Positions 15,218 to 21,850 of a stretch of 28,305 nucleotides of DNA are shown piece by piece; positions within the stretch are counted from its first letter, which is position 1; each line of letters begins with the position of its first letter. Made by a program: the position numbers and the translations under genes. The notes under the pieces were generated by a model, which made no database searches, had not been told where the DNA came from, and saw only the letters and a list, made by a program, of their open reading frames with translations. Origin of the DNA: an uncultured Lachnospiraceae bacterium (lineage in GTDB: Bacteria; Bacillota; Clostridia; Lachnospirales; Lachnospiraceae); the NCBI GenBank assembly GCA_902473545.1, contig CABRSG010000002.1, forward strand, positions 1 to 28,305, given 5' to 3'.

Positions 15218-16909
15218 ATGGCAAAAGTGAATCTGCCGTATGGCATTGATGATTTTGCAAAGGTGCGGGAAAGCAATTGTTACTATATTGATAAGACCGG
15301 ATTCATTAAGGAACTTCTGGATCGGACATTTGACGTGAACCTGATCACCAGACCGCGACGTTTTGGAAAGACTCTTACGATGAGTATGCTTGCAGCGTTT
15401 TTCGACATCCGAAAGGATAGTAGGAAACTTTTTGACGGGCTTGAAATTGCGAAAAACGCAGAATTCTGCGAGGAATGGATGAACCAGTGGCCAGTTTTGT
15501 TTTTAACGTTGAAGGATGTGAATGGAAGGAAATTTGATGGTGCGTATGGTCTATTGGAACAGACGATTGCCAAGCTGTGCATGGAACATTCCTATTTACA
15601 AAAAAGTGATAAAGTCGAATCCGCTGACGCAGAAGGTTTTTCAAGACTGATGTATCGCAGAGGTAACAGTATAGATGTCCAGTGTGCGTTAGACACACTA
15701 CTCCGTATGATGGGGGCACATTATGGTAAAAAAGTAATCTTACTCATTGATGAGTATGACGTTCCATTAGCGAAAGCCAGCGATAATGGATACTATGGGG
15801 ATATGCTGGAAGTGATACGCAGTCTGCTCGGCATGGTGTGGAAATCTAATCCGAACTTAAAATTTGCCGTGGTAACCGGATGCCTTCGGATTGCAAAGGA
15901 GAGCATCTTCACAGATGCGAACAATTTTATTTCTAATTCGATGTCCAATAAAAAGTACCAGGATTATTTTGGGTTTAGTGAGACAGAAGTGACCGCATTG
16001 CTGGATGCCGCTGAATTGCAGGATGCTTTGCCTGAAATGAAGAAATGGTATGATGGGTACCTCTTCGGCGGCAAAGAGATATACTGCCCATGGGATGTGA
16101 TCAATCATGTGGATGCGCTGCTGACTGACAGTGCTGCAAAGCCGGGAAATTACTGGATCGACACGAGCCACAACAACATTATCCGGCGTTTTATAGACCA
16201 TCCGCAGATCAACGTCAACGACAAGTTTGAGACCCTGCTCGCCGGCGGCGTGATCCAGGAGCCGATCCGCGAGGATCTGACCTATGATATTGCCCATTCC
16301 ACAGAGGATAACCTGTGGAGCATCCTGTATCTGACAGGATATCTGACACAGGTTCCGCCGGAGAAGCTTCCGGAGGGAATGCAGCCGGAGGACGGAAAAG
16401 TGGCGCTGCGTATCCCGAACGAGGAAGTGAAGTCCGTGTTTGGCAGTACGGTAAAAAAGTGGTTCGAGGAAAAGATTGCGGCACAGGACCGCACCGCCTT
16501 GTTTAAAGCATGGTGGGACGGCGACGCGGAGAAGCTGACGCAGGAGATCACGGACATCCTGTTTGACACGATCAGTTATTTTGACTACAAAGAAGATTAT
16601 TATCATGCGATGGTCACAGGCATGTTTCTGGGCGCGGGGTATGCGGTAAAGTCAAATGCAGAAGCAGGAACCGGCCGGGCGGACGTCATTATAAAAGAAC
16701 AGCGGCGCAGGCGTGCGCTTGTGATCGAGGTGAAATGGTCCGGAAAGAGAGAAAATGGGAACAGTCTGAAAAAAGAATGTGCGGATGCGCTGCAGCAGAT
16801 CAAGAAAGAGCAGTATAAGAAGAACCTGGAGCTTGAAGGATATAAGACCGTACTGTGTTATGGTGCGGCGTTCCGGGGGAAGACTTGCCTGATAAAGCTG
16901 GCAGGCTGA
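15218..16909 (+). CDS. AAA-ATPase-like protein with C-terminal PD-(D/E)XK nuclease domain
   Basis: The 563-residue protein matches the large AAA-ATPase_like/PDDEXK_9 family abundant in gut Clostridia and Bacteroidetes. It starts with LPYGIDDFAKVRESNCYYIDKT (6-27). It has the unusual P-loop RPRRFGKTLTM (45-55), the Walker B VILLIDEYDVPL (about 173-184) and WYDGYLFG in the middle. The C-terminal nuclease core is GRADVII with Asp about 488, then LVIEVKW with E-x-K about 502-504. ATP-dependent DNA cleavage is inferred; the cellular role of the family is not established. An ATG at 15218 with AGGAG ten bases upstream is preferred over an in-frame GTG at 15209. The gene stands alone between a divergent nuclease gene and a terminator. 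Base composition rises in GC from about 16050 to the end. Confidence 0.87.
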   Translation: MAKVNLPYGIDDFAKVRESNCYYIDKTGFIKELLDRTFDVNLITRPRRFGKTLTMSMLAAFFDIRKDSRKLFDGLEIAKNAEFCEEWMNQWPVLFLTLKDVNGRKFDGAYGLLEQTIAKLCMEHSYLQKSDKVESADAEGFSRLMYRRGNSIDVQCALDTLLRMMGAHYGKKVILLIDEYDVPLAKASDNGYYGDMLEVIRSLLGMVWKSNPNLKFAVVTGCLRIAKESIFTDANNFISNSMSNKKYQDYFGFSETEVTALLDAAELQDALPEMKKWYDGYLFGGKEIYCPWDVINHVDALLTDSAAKPGNYWIDTSHNNIIRRFIDHPQINVNDKFETLLAGGVIQEPIREDLTYDIAHSTEDNLWSILYLTGYLTQVPPEKLPEGMQPEDGKVALRIPNEEVKSVFGSTVKKWFEEKIAAQDRTALFKAWWDGDAEKLTQEITDILFDTISYFDYKEDYYHAMVTGMFLGAGYAVKSNAEAGTGRADVIIKEQRRRRALVIEVKWSGKRENGNSLKKECADALQQIKKEQYKKNLELEGYKTVLCYGAAFRGKTCLIKLAG

Positions 16910-16940
16910 TACTGAGACGAGACAATATTAATACGATGCC

Positions 16941-16998
16941 CTCTTGTAGTTATAATATCAGTAAGATACTGGTAATCTAACTACAGGGGTATTTTTAT
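16941..16998 (+). terminator. Rho-independent terminator after the AAA-ATPase gene
   Basis: CTCTTGTAGTTA (16941-16952) pairs with TAACTACAGGGG (16978-16989) over 12 bases with two G-U pairs. A small inner hairpin CAGT/ACTG (16959-16971) sits in the loop, and TATTTTTAT follows the stem. Confidence 0.65.
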
Positions 16999-17018
16999 AT
17001 CCGTTACCATTCATAGTC

Positions 17019-17182
17019 CTCCACCCATATGCGCATTCGTCGCCTCTTCGAGGCTCCAGTACCGCTCCTCGCGGAGCTAAGACTGCTTATATGGGTGGAG
17101 TTCCTGCTTCGCAGGTTCAATATGGATTTGCAGAAAGTCTCTTACATGCAAGCATGACGAGTCTTTCTGCAAATCCATATTG
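17019..17182. repeat. Cluster of nested inverted repeats (cruciform-like element)
   Basis: A perfect 12-base stem CTCCACCCATAT/ATATGGGTGGAG (17019-17030 and 17089-17100) encloses two smaller hairpins, GCCTC/GAGGC (17042-17054) and GCTCC/GGAGC (17064-17077), so the whole can form a four-way junction. It is followed by CCTGC/GCAGG (17103-17115). Next comes a perfect 20-base inverted repeat (17118-17137 and 17163-17182) containing GGATTTGCAGAAAG, extended by three further pairs after one mismatch, with ATGC/GCAT near its tip. No reading frame of note is present. The GCAAATCCAT core is shared with the element at 7-121. It may be a multi-hairpin non-coding or mobile repeat; its role is unknown. 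Confidence 0.65.
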
Positions 17183-17237
17183 GCTGTGAATCGTAACTTA
17201 TATCCACATGTGTGCCCAAATTGGGAATTGCCAGACG

Positions 17238-17266
17238 TTGACATCTCATTTGATTGATATTATAAT
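17238..17266 (+). promoter_or_regulatory. Consensus sigma-A promoter of the first ABC-exporter operon
   Basis: TTGACA (17238-17243), exactly 17 bases, then TATAAT (17261-17266): a perfect consensus promoter. It lies some 66 bases before the permease start codon and should be strong and constitutive. Confidence 0.88.
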
Positions 17267-17281
17267 ACGCATATGACCGTT

Positions 17282-17302
17282 TTCCGGGAGAAACGCCCGG
17301 AA
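17282..17302 (+). promoter_or_regulatory. Leader hairpin in the 5' untranslated region
   Basis: TTCCGGG and CCCGGAA form a perfect 7-base stem with loop AGAAACG, a few bases after the expected transcription start. There is no U-run, so it is not a terminator; it could stabilise the 5' end of the mRNA. Confidence 0.45.
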
Positions 17303-17331
17303 CATGATGAATAGGCGGAGGAACTCTGGTT

Positions 17332-18108
17332 ATGAAAAAAGTAATTGCAGGATTTTTGAAATACCGTTTCCTGCTCATGGAATTAGTAAAAAAGGGGATT
17401 AAATTAAAATACAGGCGTTCCTATCTTGGGATTATATGGACGCTGATCGAGCCGCTTCTGACGATGATCGTGCTTACGATTGTATTCGGTACGCTGCTCG
17501 GAAACAAGTCGGAGACGTTTCCGGTATATATTCTGACCGGCAGGCTGTTATATTCTATGTTTTCGGATGCCACGAAGGCGGCGATGCGTTCGATACGTTC
17601 AAACAGTGCAATGATTAAAAAGGTTTATGTTCCAAAGTACCTGTATCCGCTTTCCAGCGTGATCTTCAACTATGTGATATTTCTGCTGTCGCTGGTAGTT
17701 TTGTTTATCGTTGCGCTGGTAGTTGGAGTTTATCCGACATGGTACCTCCTTCAGGCGGTAGTGCCGCTGCTGAACCTATTTCTGCTCTCGCTGGGGGTAG
17801 GCATGATTTTAGGCACATTTTCGGTGTTCTTCCGGGATCTGGAGTATATCTGGAATGTTGCACTTATGCTGATTATGTATATGTGCGCGATTTTCTATTA
17901 TCCGGAGAGACTGCTTGAGTCGGGATACAGCTTCATATTGAAGTATAATCCGCTGTATTGTATCATTGATAACTTCCGTTCGGCTGTATTTGGCTCCCCG
18001 ATGAATATCGGATATTTGCTGTATTCCTTTGGATTTGCCATTGCCGCTCTGGTGATTGGCTTTGGGGTATTTTATAAAAAACAGGACAGATTTGTTCTGC
18101 ATATCTAG
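17332..18108 (+). CDS. Polysaccharide ABC-2 type exporter permease (TagG/Wzm-like)
   Basis: The 258-residue protein is the membrane half of an ABC exporter for cell-surface polymers. It has the family opening KYRRSYLGIIWTLIEPL (about 26-42), six hydrophobic segments spread between residues 35 and 252, FFRDLEYIWNVALM (161-174) and KYNPLYCIIDNFRSAVFG (about 203-220), all typical of TagG, Wzm and RfbA-like permeases. It would pair with the ATPase immediately downstream to flip a lipid-linked polymer across the membrane. GGAGG lies ten bases before the ATG, and a consensus promoter is just upstream. The cargo is likely one of the polymers built by the neighbouring operons, perhaps the alditol-phosphate one, but no feature proves it. 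Confidence 0.92.
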   Translation: MKKVIAGFLKYRFLLMELVKKGIKLKYRRSYLGIIWTLIEPLLTMIVLTIVFGTLLGNKSETFPVYILTGRLLYSMFSDATKAAMRSIRSNSAMIKKVYVPKYLYPLSSVIFNYVIFLLSLVVLFIVALVVGVYPTWYLLQAVVPLLNLFLLSLGVGMILGTFSVFFRDLEYIWNVALMLIMYMCAIFYYPERLLESGYSFILKYNPLYCIIDNFRSAVFGSPMNIGYLLYSFGFAIAALVIGFGVFYKKQDRFVLHI

Positions 18109-18116
18109 GAGAAAAA

Positions 18117-18854
18117 ATGGGTAATACTGCGATAAAGGTTAATGATGTCAGCATCCGTTTTAATCTCAGCAGTGAGAAAACGGATAACTTAAAGGAATAT
18201 GTGATCAAGCTTCTGAAAAAAGAGATCAAATACGATGAATTCTGGGCACTGCGGGATATTTCGTTTGAACTGAAAAAGGGAGAGCGCCTTGGAATCCTGG
18301 GATTAAACGGCGCTGGAAAGAGTACTCTTCTGAAGATTATTGCCGGGGTATATAAGCCGACGGTGGGTACCGTGGAGAAGCATGGAAAGATCGCGCCGAT
18401 GCTGGAGCTCGGCGCCGGATTTGATATGCAGTATACCGGGGCGGAGAATATATTTTTATACGGTTCGGTTCTGGGATTTTCGCGCGAATTTCTGGAAGAG
18501 AAATACGATGAAATAGTAGAATTTTCGGAGCTGAATAAATTTATTGATGTTCCGCTGAAAAACTATTCTTCCGGTATGCGCGCAAGGCTCGGGTTTTCGA
18601 TTGCCACAGTTGTAGAACCGGATATTCTGATTCTGGACGAGGTTTTATCCGTAGGAGATGCAAAATTCCGTAAGAAGAGTGAAAGAAGAGTCATGGAAAT
18701 GTTCGATAAGGGCGTAACGGTTCTGTTTGTATCGCATTCGCTGGAGCAGGTTCAGCGCCTGTGCGATAAGGCGATGATACTGGAGCATGGACAGATGATT
18801 GCTTACGGAGATACGGCAAAGGTGTCGAAAATCTACGAGAAGAAAACCAGATAA
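18117..18854 (+). CDS. Polysaccharide ABC exporter ATP-binding protein (TagH/Wzt-like, short form)
   Basis: The 245-residue ATPase has Walker A GLNGAGKST (62-70), the signature YSSGM (150-154), Walker B ILILDEVL (170-177) and the switch histidine in VSHS (205-208). The segment LELGAGFDMQYTGAENI (96-112) is characteristic of polysaccharide and teichoic-acid exporters. It ends soon after the nucleotide-binding domain, with no C-terminal carbohydrate-binding or extracytoplasmic domain, unlike the second ATPase at 26485. AGGAG overlaps the stop codon of the permease gene, so the two are translated together. It powers export of an undecaprenyl-linked polymer at the inner face of the membrane. Confidence 0.92.
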   Translation: MGNTAIKVNDVSIRFNLSSEKTDNLKEYVIKLLKKEIKYDEFWALRDISFELKKGERLGILGLNGAGKSTLLKIIAGVYKPTVGTVEKHGKIAPMLELGAGFDMQYTGAENIFLYGSVLGFSREFLEEKYDEIVEFSELNKFIDVPLKNYSSGMRARLGFSIATVVEPDILILDEVLSVGDAKFRKKSERRVMEMFDKGVTVLFVSHSLEQVQRLCDKAMILEHGQMIAYGDTAKVSKIYEKKTR

Positions 18855-18869
18855 AAGTGAGGAGATAGT

Positions 18870-19985
18870 ATGGGAGTTTCACCAGAGACGCATTACGAAA
18901 ATGCGAAAAATGAATTGGAAATCCTGGATGTGCTGATTCAGTACCGGGATATTGCAGAGACATACCGTACTGCGGCTTCGGAGATGAAAGCGGCCGGGAA
19001 CTATAAGGATGCCCCGGCGTTAGCAAAAGAATATCTGCGAAAAGCGGAAGAGACGGAGCAAAGTGGTAAAGAGCAGTTATATGTAAAGGCATGTGATCGA
19101 ATGCAGCAGGCGCATTCCTCGATAGACCGGAAGCTGGCGATCGACTCGTTTGAGCGGATCAGTGGATATAAGGATGCCGATGCGCTTGCAGAGCAATGCC
19201 GGCAGAAGAACATGAAGAGCAGTCAAAAATCGAGCATTAAAAATATACTGGTTATTGCCGGGCTGGGGATTTTGCTTATTTGTTCCGCTGCATTCCTTTT
19301 TTCGCCGCAGCGAAAATATAACCAGGCGCTTGCTCTGATGGAGCAGGAGGACTATTCCGCAGCGCAGGAGATATTGGACGGTCTGGAAGGATATCGTGAC
19401 AGCGAGGAAAAGGTTTCGCTGTGCAAAGAAAAAATAGCTGAGCGTAAGCGGGCGGAGGGACTGAAGAATCTCTCGAAGGCAAAGGCTGGTGCGGAGGCTG
19501 TTTTTGGACCATATACATGGAAGGTTCTGGAGAAGAATGATGAGACGGCGATCCTGATCGCGGCTCACACCGGGAAGATCAAAGAGCTTACAGAGGTTGC
19601 CTACCATGAAAGCGATGAGGATGTGACATGGGAGAACTGTTCGCTGCGGGCATGGCTGAACGGAACATTTCTGGAGGAATTTACGGAGGAAGAAAAGGCC
19701 AGGATCCTGCTGACAGATGTAAAGAATGAGGGAAGCAATCCATACGGAATTGACGGAGGAGCGGATACGCAGGATTATGTGTATCTCCTGAGTGCAGAAG
19801 AGACACAGAAATACGCGGAGGAGATAGCTTCGATAAATTTGAACTGGCTGCTGCGGACGCCGGGCAATGCAAAGGACACAGTTGCCTATGTAAGCTCGGA
19901 TCATGCGGTAATGGAATACGGGTGTCCGGTAGATTGGGACAAGTTTGATATCTGCCCGGTGATCAGGGTGTCTGTAAAAGAATAA
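18870..19985 (+). CDS. Single-pass membrane protein with TPR-like repeats and a DUF6273-like C-terminal domain
   Basis: No enzyme function is recognised in this 371-residue protein. Residues 1-120 are charged and helical and carry short repeats GNYKDAPALAKEYL (43-56) and SGYKDADALAEQC (98-110). One transmembrane segment follows (about 124-145). A third repeat, EGYRDSEEKVSLC (173-185), comes after it. The C-terminal domain (about 212-371) shows WENCSLRAWLNGTFLEEF (254-271), WLLRTPG (326-332) and CPVIRV (362-367), the pattern of DUF6273 domains common in clostridial surface proteins. It follows the ABC pair by 15 bases and precedes a terminator, so it is the last gene of that operon. A role as a membrane-linked partner of the exporter is conjecture. 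Confidence 0.75.
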   Translation: MGVSPETHYENAKNELEILDVLIQYRDIAETYRTAASEMKAAGNYKDAPALAKEYLRKAEETEQSGKEQLYVKACDRMQQAHSSIDRKLAIDSFERISGYKDADALAEQCRQKNMKSSQKSSIKNILVIAGLGILLICSAAFLFSPQRKYNQALALMEQEDYSAAQEILDGLEGYRDSEEKVSLCKEKIAERKRAEGLKNLSKAKAGAEAVFGPYTWKVLEKNDETAILIAAHTGKIKELTEVAYHESDEDVTWENCSLRAWLNGTFLEEFTEEEKARILLTDVKNEGSNPYGIDGGADTQDYVYLLSAEETQKYAEEIASINLNWLLRTPGNAKDTVAYVSSDHAVMEYGCPVDWDKFDICPVIRVSVKE

Positions 19986-20002
19986 GAATGCTAAGAATAA
20001 AG

Positions 20003-20032
20003 AGGAAGATCCGGCTGCGATCTTCCTTTTTT
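20003..20032 (+). terminator. Rho-independent terminator of the first ABC-exporter operon
   Basis: AGGAAGATC (20003-20011) pairs with GATCTTCCT (20019-20027) around a 7-base loop and runs straight into TTTTTT. It lies 17 bases after the stop codon of the membrane protein gene. Confidence 0.9.
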
Positions 20033-20189
20033 GTTGCCATGCATCCGAAGGGAGCTGCTGGTGGCAGGTCCTGTAGGTACTTCGAAAAAGTTTTTTTAGT
20101 CTATAAAAGTTTAATAAAGGCTAAAGTATGGAAATATATGCCAATTATCCGTAAGATAAAAGAAAATTTTTACAAAGGAGAGGTGCATT

Positions 20190-20534
20190 ATGAAAGATAA
20201 GATCGAAGATCTGCTCTATAGTGTGGGAGCATTCCAGCATTATAAAGGATATTCTTATTTTGTGCAGGCGGTAAATCTGGCAGCGAAAGAGCCGGAGCGT
20301 CTGACAGATGTATGCAAGGAAATCTACGCGCCCATTGCAGAGAAAAATCATACGACTGTTTCAAATGTAAATAAAAATATCCGTACGCTTCGCGATCGTT
20401 TCTGGGAAAACGGAGGCAAAGAACGGCTTATTGAATGGACAGGCTGCGCTGCATGGGAAGAGCAAAAGCCGTATCCGAAGGAATTTATCGGAATTATGGT
20501 CCGTCTTTTGGAAGACGAGGCGAAAGCGGATTGA
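20190..20534 (+). CDS. Stand-alone Spo0A C-terminal-type DNA-binding protein
   Basis: The 114-residue protein resembles the DNA-binding domain of the sporulation regulator Spo0A. It has IEDLLYSVGAFQHYKGYSYFVQAVNLA (5-31), LTDVCKEIYAPIAEKNHTTVSNVNKNIRTLRDRFWENGG (38-76, including the helix-turn-helix around TTVSNVNKNIR) and IGIMVRLLED near the end. Spo0A's phosphorylated receiver domain is missing; the gene starts directly at the DNA-binding part, and a strong AGGAG precedes its ATG. It is therefore not a truncated Spo0A but a separate small regulator. It stands alone between two terminators, next to both exporter operons. Target sites are unknown; binding 0A-box-like DNA is an inference from the family. 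Confidence 0.82.
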   Translation: MKDKIEDLLYSVGAFQHYKGYSYFVQAVNLAAKEPERLTDVCKEIYAPIAEKNHTTVSNVNKNIRTLRDRFWENGGKERLIEWTGCAAWEEQKPYPKEFIGIMVRLLEDEAKAD

Positions 20535-20568
20535 GCAGGAGAATGACAATACAGGGAAAAAGAAGCTA

Positions 20569-20612
20569 GCGGCAGAGTTGTGGTGATAAATACAATTTTG
20601 CCGCTTTTCTTT
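20569..20612 (+). terminator. Rho-independent terminator of the Spo0A-like gene
   Basis: GCGGCAGAGTTGT (20569-20581) pairs with ACAATTTTGCCGC (20592-20604) over 13 bases including two G-U pairs, with a 10-base loop and the tail TTTTCTTT. Confidence 0.82.
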
Positions 20613-20663
20613 ATGCAAATTCCGCTGTTCACCTTTTTAATAGATTTTGTATTCGTCAAAATA

Positions 20664-20692
20664 ATGGTATCATATGATATTTAAAATGTCAA
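20664..20692 (-). promoter_or_regulatory. Orphan minus-strand promoter
   Basis: On the minus strand TTGACA (20692-20687), 17 bases, then TACCAT (20669-20664), preceded by TGA (extended -10). It points back toward the terminator of the Spo0A-like gene and no credible minus-strand gene follows. It may make a short RNA of about 90-110 bases. Confidence 0.5.
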
Positions 20693-20818
20693 GTAATTGA
20701 TAAAAATATTTTAAAATGAAAAACAATGCAATAACAGTAAAATAAAACAGCAAAAGACGGAAAAAACGACTTAAATAATATCTGGAGACATAACGCTGTG
20801 TGAAAATATTTTTTTGTG

Positions 20819-20847
20819 TGGAAAACCGTCATATCCTGTGGTATAAT
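20819..20847 (+). promoter_or_regulatory. Extended -10 promoter of the rhamnose operon
   Basis: TATAAT (20842-20847) is preceded by TGG, an extended -10. The -35 is weak (TGGAAA, 20819-20824, 17-base spacing). The start codon at 20893 follows by 45 bases. Confidence 0.62.
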
Positions 20848-20892
20848 GCATTCGAAATAGTTTATGGAAAACACAGAAGGGAAGTGCTGGCT

Positions 20893-21825
20893 ATGGAAAT
20901 GCTGTCTGTTGTTTTGCCGGCATACAATGAAGAAAAAATGATCGTCCGGGCTGTGCAGGAGGTAGGTAAGGTGCTGGAGAACGCCCGGATTTCTTATGAG
21001 CTGGTATTTGTGGACGATGGTTCGAAGGATGCGACCTGGAGACAGATCGAGGAGACTGCGAAAGAAAACCCGCATGTCACCGGGGTTCATTTTTCGCGGA
21101 ATTTTGGAAAAGAGGCGGCGATGTTTGCCGGGCTTGCCAACGCAAAGGGTGACTGCTGTGTTGTGATGGACTGCGACCTTCAGCATCCGCCGGAAACGCT
21201 GGTGGAGATGTACCGTCTCTGGGAGCAAGGCTATGAGGTCGTGGAGGGCGTGAAGCGGACACGCGGAAAAGAGAGCGCGCTGCACAAGGCGAGTGCGGGG
21301 ATGTTTTATAAGATTATCTCTAAAGCAGTGGGAATCGATATGTCTCGCGCGTCGGATTTTAAGCTGATGGACCGGCGGGCAGTGGACGCGATTCTGGATA
21401 TGCCGGAGCGCAATGCATTTTTCCGGGCATTGTCCTCCTGGGTTGGCTTTCGTTCTGCTTCGGTAGAGTTTGATGTACAGGAGCGCACGGAAGGCGAGTC
21501 GAAGTGGTCGACCGGAGCGCTGATCAAGTATGCTGTTACGAATATTGTGGCATTTTCTTCCGCACCCATGCAGTTTGTTACCTTTGCCGGAATCGGGGTG
21601 TTTTTACTCGGTATCGTACTGGGAATACAGACTCTGGTCAAATATTTCATGGGACATGCGGTGGAGGGCTTTACGACGGTGATTCTTCTTATTTTATTTA
21701 TAGGAAGTATTATTATGATAAGCCTTGGTATTATTGGATACTATATATCCAAGATCTATGAGGAAGTAAAGGGCAGACCGCGCTATCTGATTTCCAGGAA
21801 AATTGAAAGCCGGATAAAAAAGTAA
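20893..21825 (+). CDS. Polyprenyl-phosphate glycosyltransferase, GT2 family (GtrB/DPM-like)
   Basis: The 310-residue protein has a GT-A domain followed by two membrane segments. Motifs are VVLPAYNEE (6-14), VFVDDGSKD (38-46), FSRNFGKEAAMFAG (67-80), the metal site DCDLQHPP (93-100), RNAFFRAL (173-180) and GESKWS (201-206). The transmembrane helices lie near 228-250 and 262-286. This layout is that of enzymes that load a sugar from UDP or dTDP sugars onto undecaprenyl phosphate, such as GtrB, CsbB and YfdH. The start is placed at 20893, because the promoter at 20842-20847 lies inside the longer open frame that begins at 20800. It opens the dTDP-rhamnose operon; the sugar donor is not known. 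Confidence 0.9.
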   Translation: MEMLSVVLPAYNEEKMIVRAVQEVGKVLENARISYELVFVDDGSKDATWRQIEETAKENPHVTGVHFSRNFGKEAAMFAGLANAKGDCCVVMDCDLQHPPETLVEMYRLWEQGYEVVEGVKRTRGKESALHKASAGMFYKIISKAVGIDMSRASDFKLMDRRAVDAILDMPERNAFFRALSSWVGFRSASVEFDVQERTEGESKWSTGALIKYAVTNIVAFSSAPMQFVTFAGIGVFLLGIVLGIQTLVKYFMGHAVEGFTTVILLILFIGSIIMISLGIIGYYISKIYEEVKGRPRYLISRKIESRIKK

Positions 21826-21838
21826 GACGGATATGTTT

Positions 21839-21843
21839 GGAGG
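21839..21843 (+). promoter_or_regulatory. Ribosome binding site deciding the start of rfbD at 21851
   Basis: GGAGG lies seven bases before ATG 21851; the in-frame ATG at 21833 would include this site and lacks one of its own. Confidence 0.75.
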
Positions 21844-21850
21844 AAGAAGC

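Noticed and set aside
15857..16606. Minus-strand open frame of about 250 codons within the AAA-ATPase gene
   Set aside because: It is antisense to clear conserved motifs and has no recognisable domain.
17282..17302. Riboswitch or attenuator in the leader of the ABC operon
   Set aside because: There is only one 7-base stem, with no U-run and no alternative structure; the leader is too short for a known riboswitch.
19077..19904. Minus-strand open frame of about 275 codons within the membrane protein gene
   Set aside because: The opposite strand has a sensible membrane helix and conserved domain, and this frame has no recognisable motifs.
19988..20200. Small plus-strand frame before the Spo0A-like gene
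   Set aside because: It runs through a strong terminator hairpin, is rich in Lys and Arg, and overlaps the next gene.
20800..20892. N-terminal extension of the polyprenyl-phosphate glycosyltransferase
   Set aside because: The extended -10 promoter lies inside this stretch, so transcription starts downstream of it.
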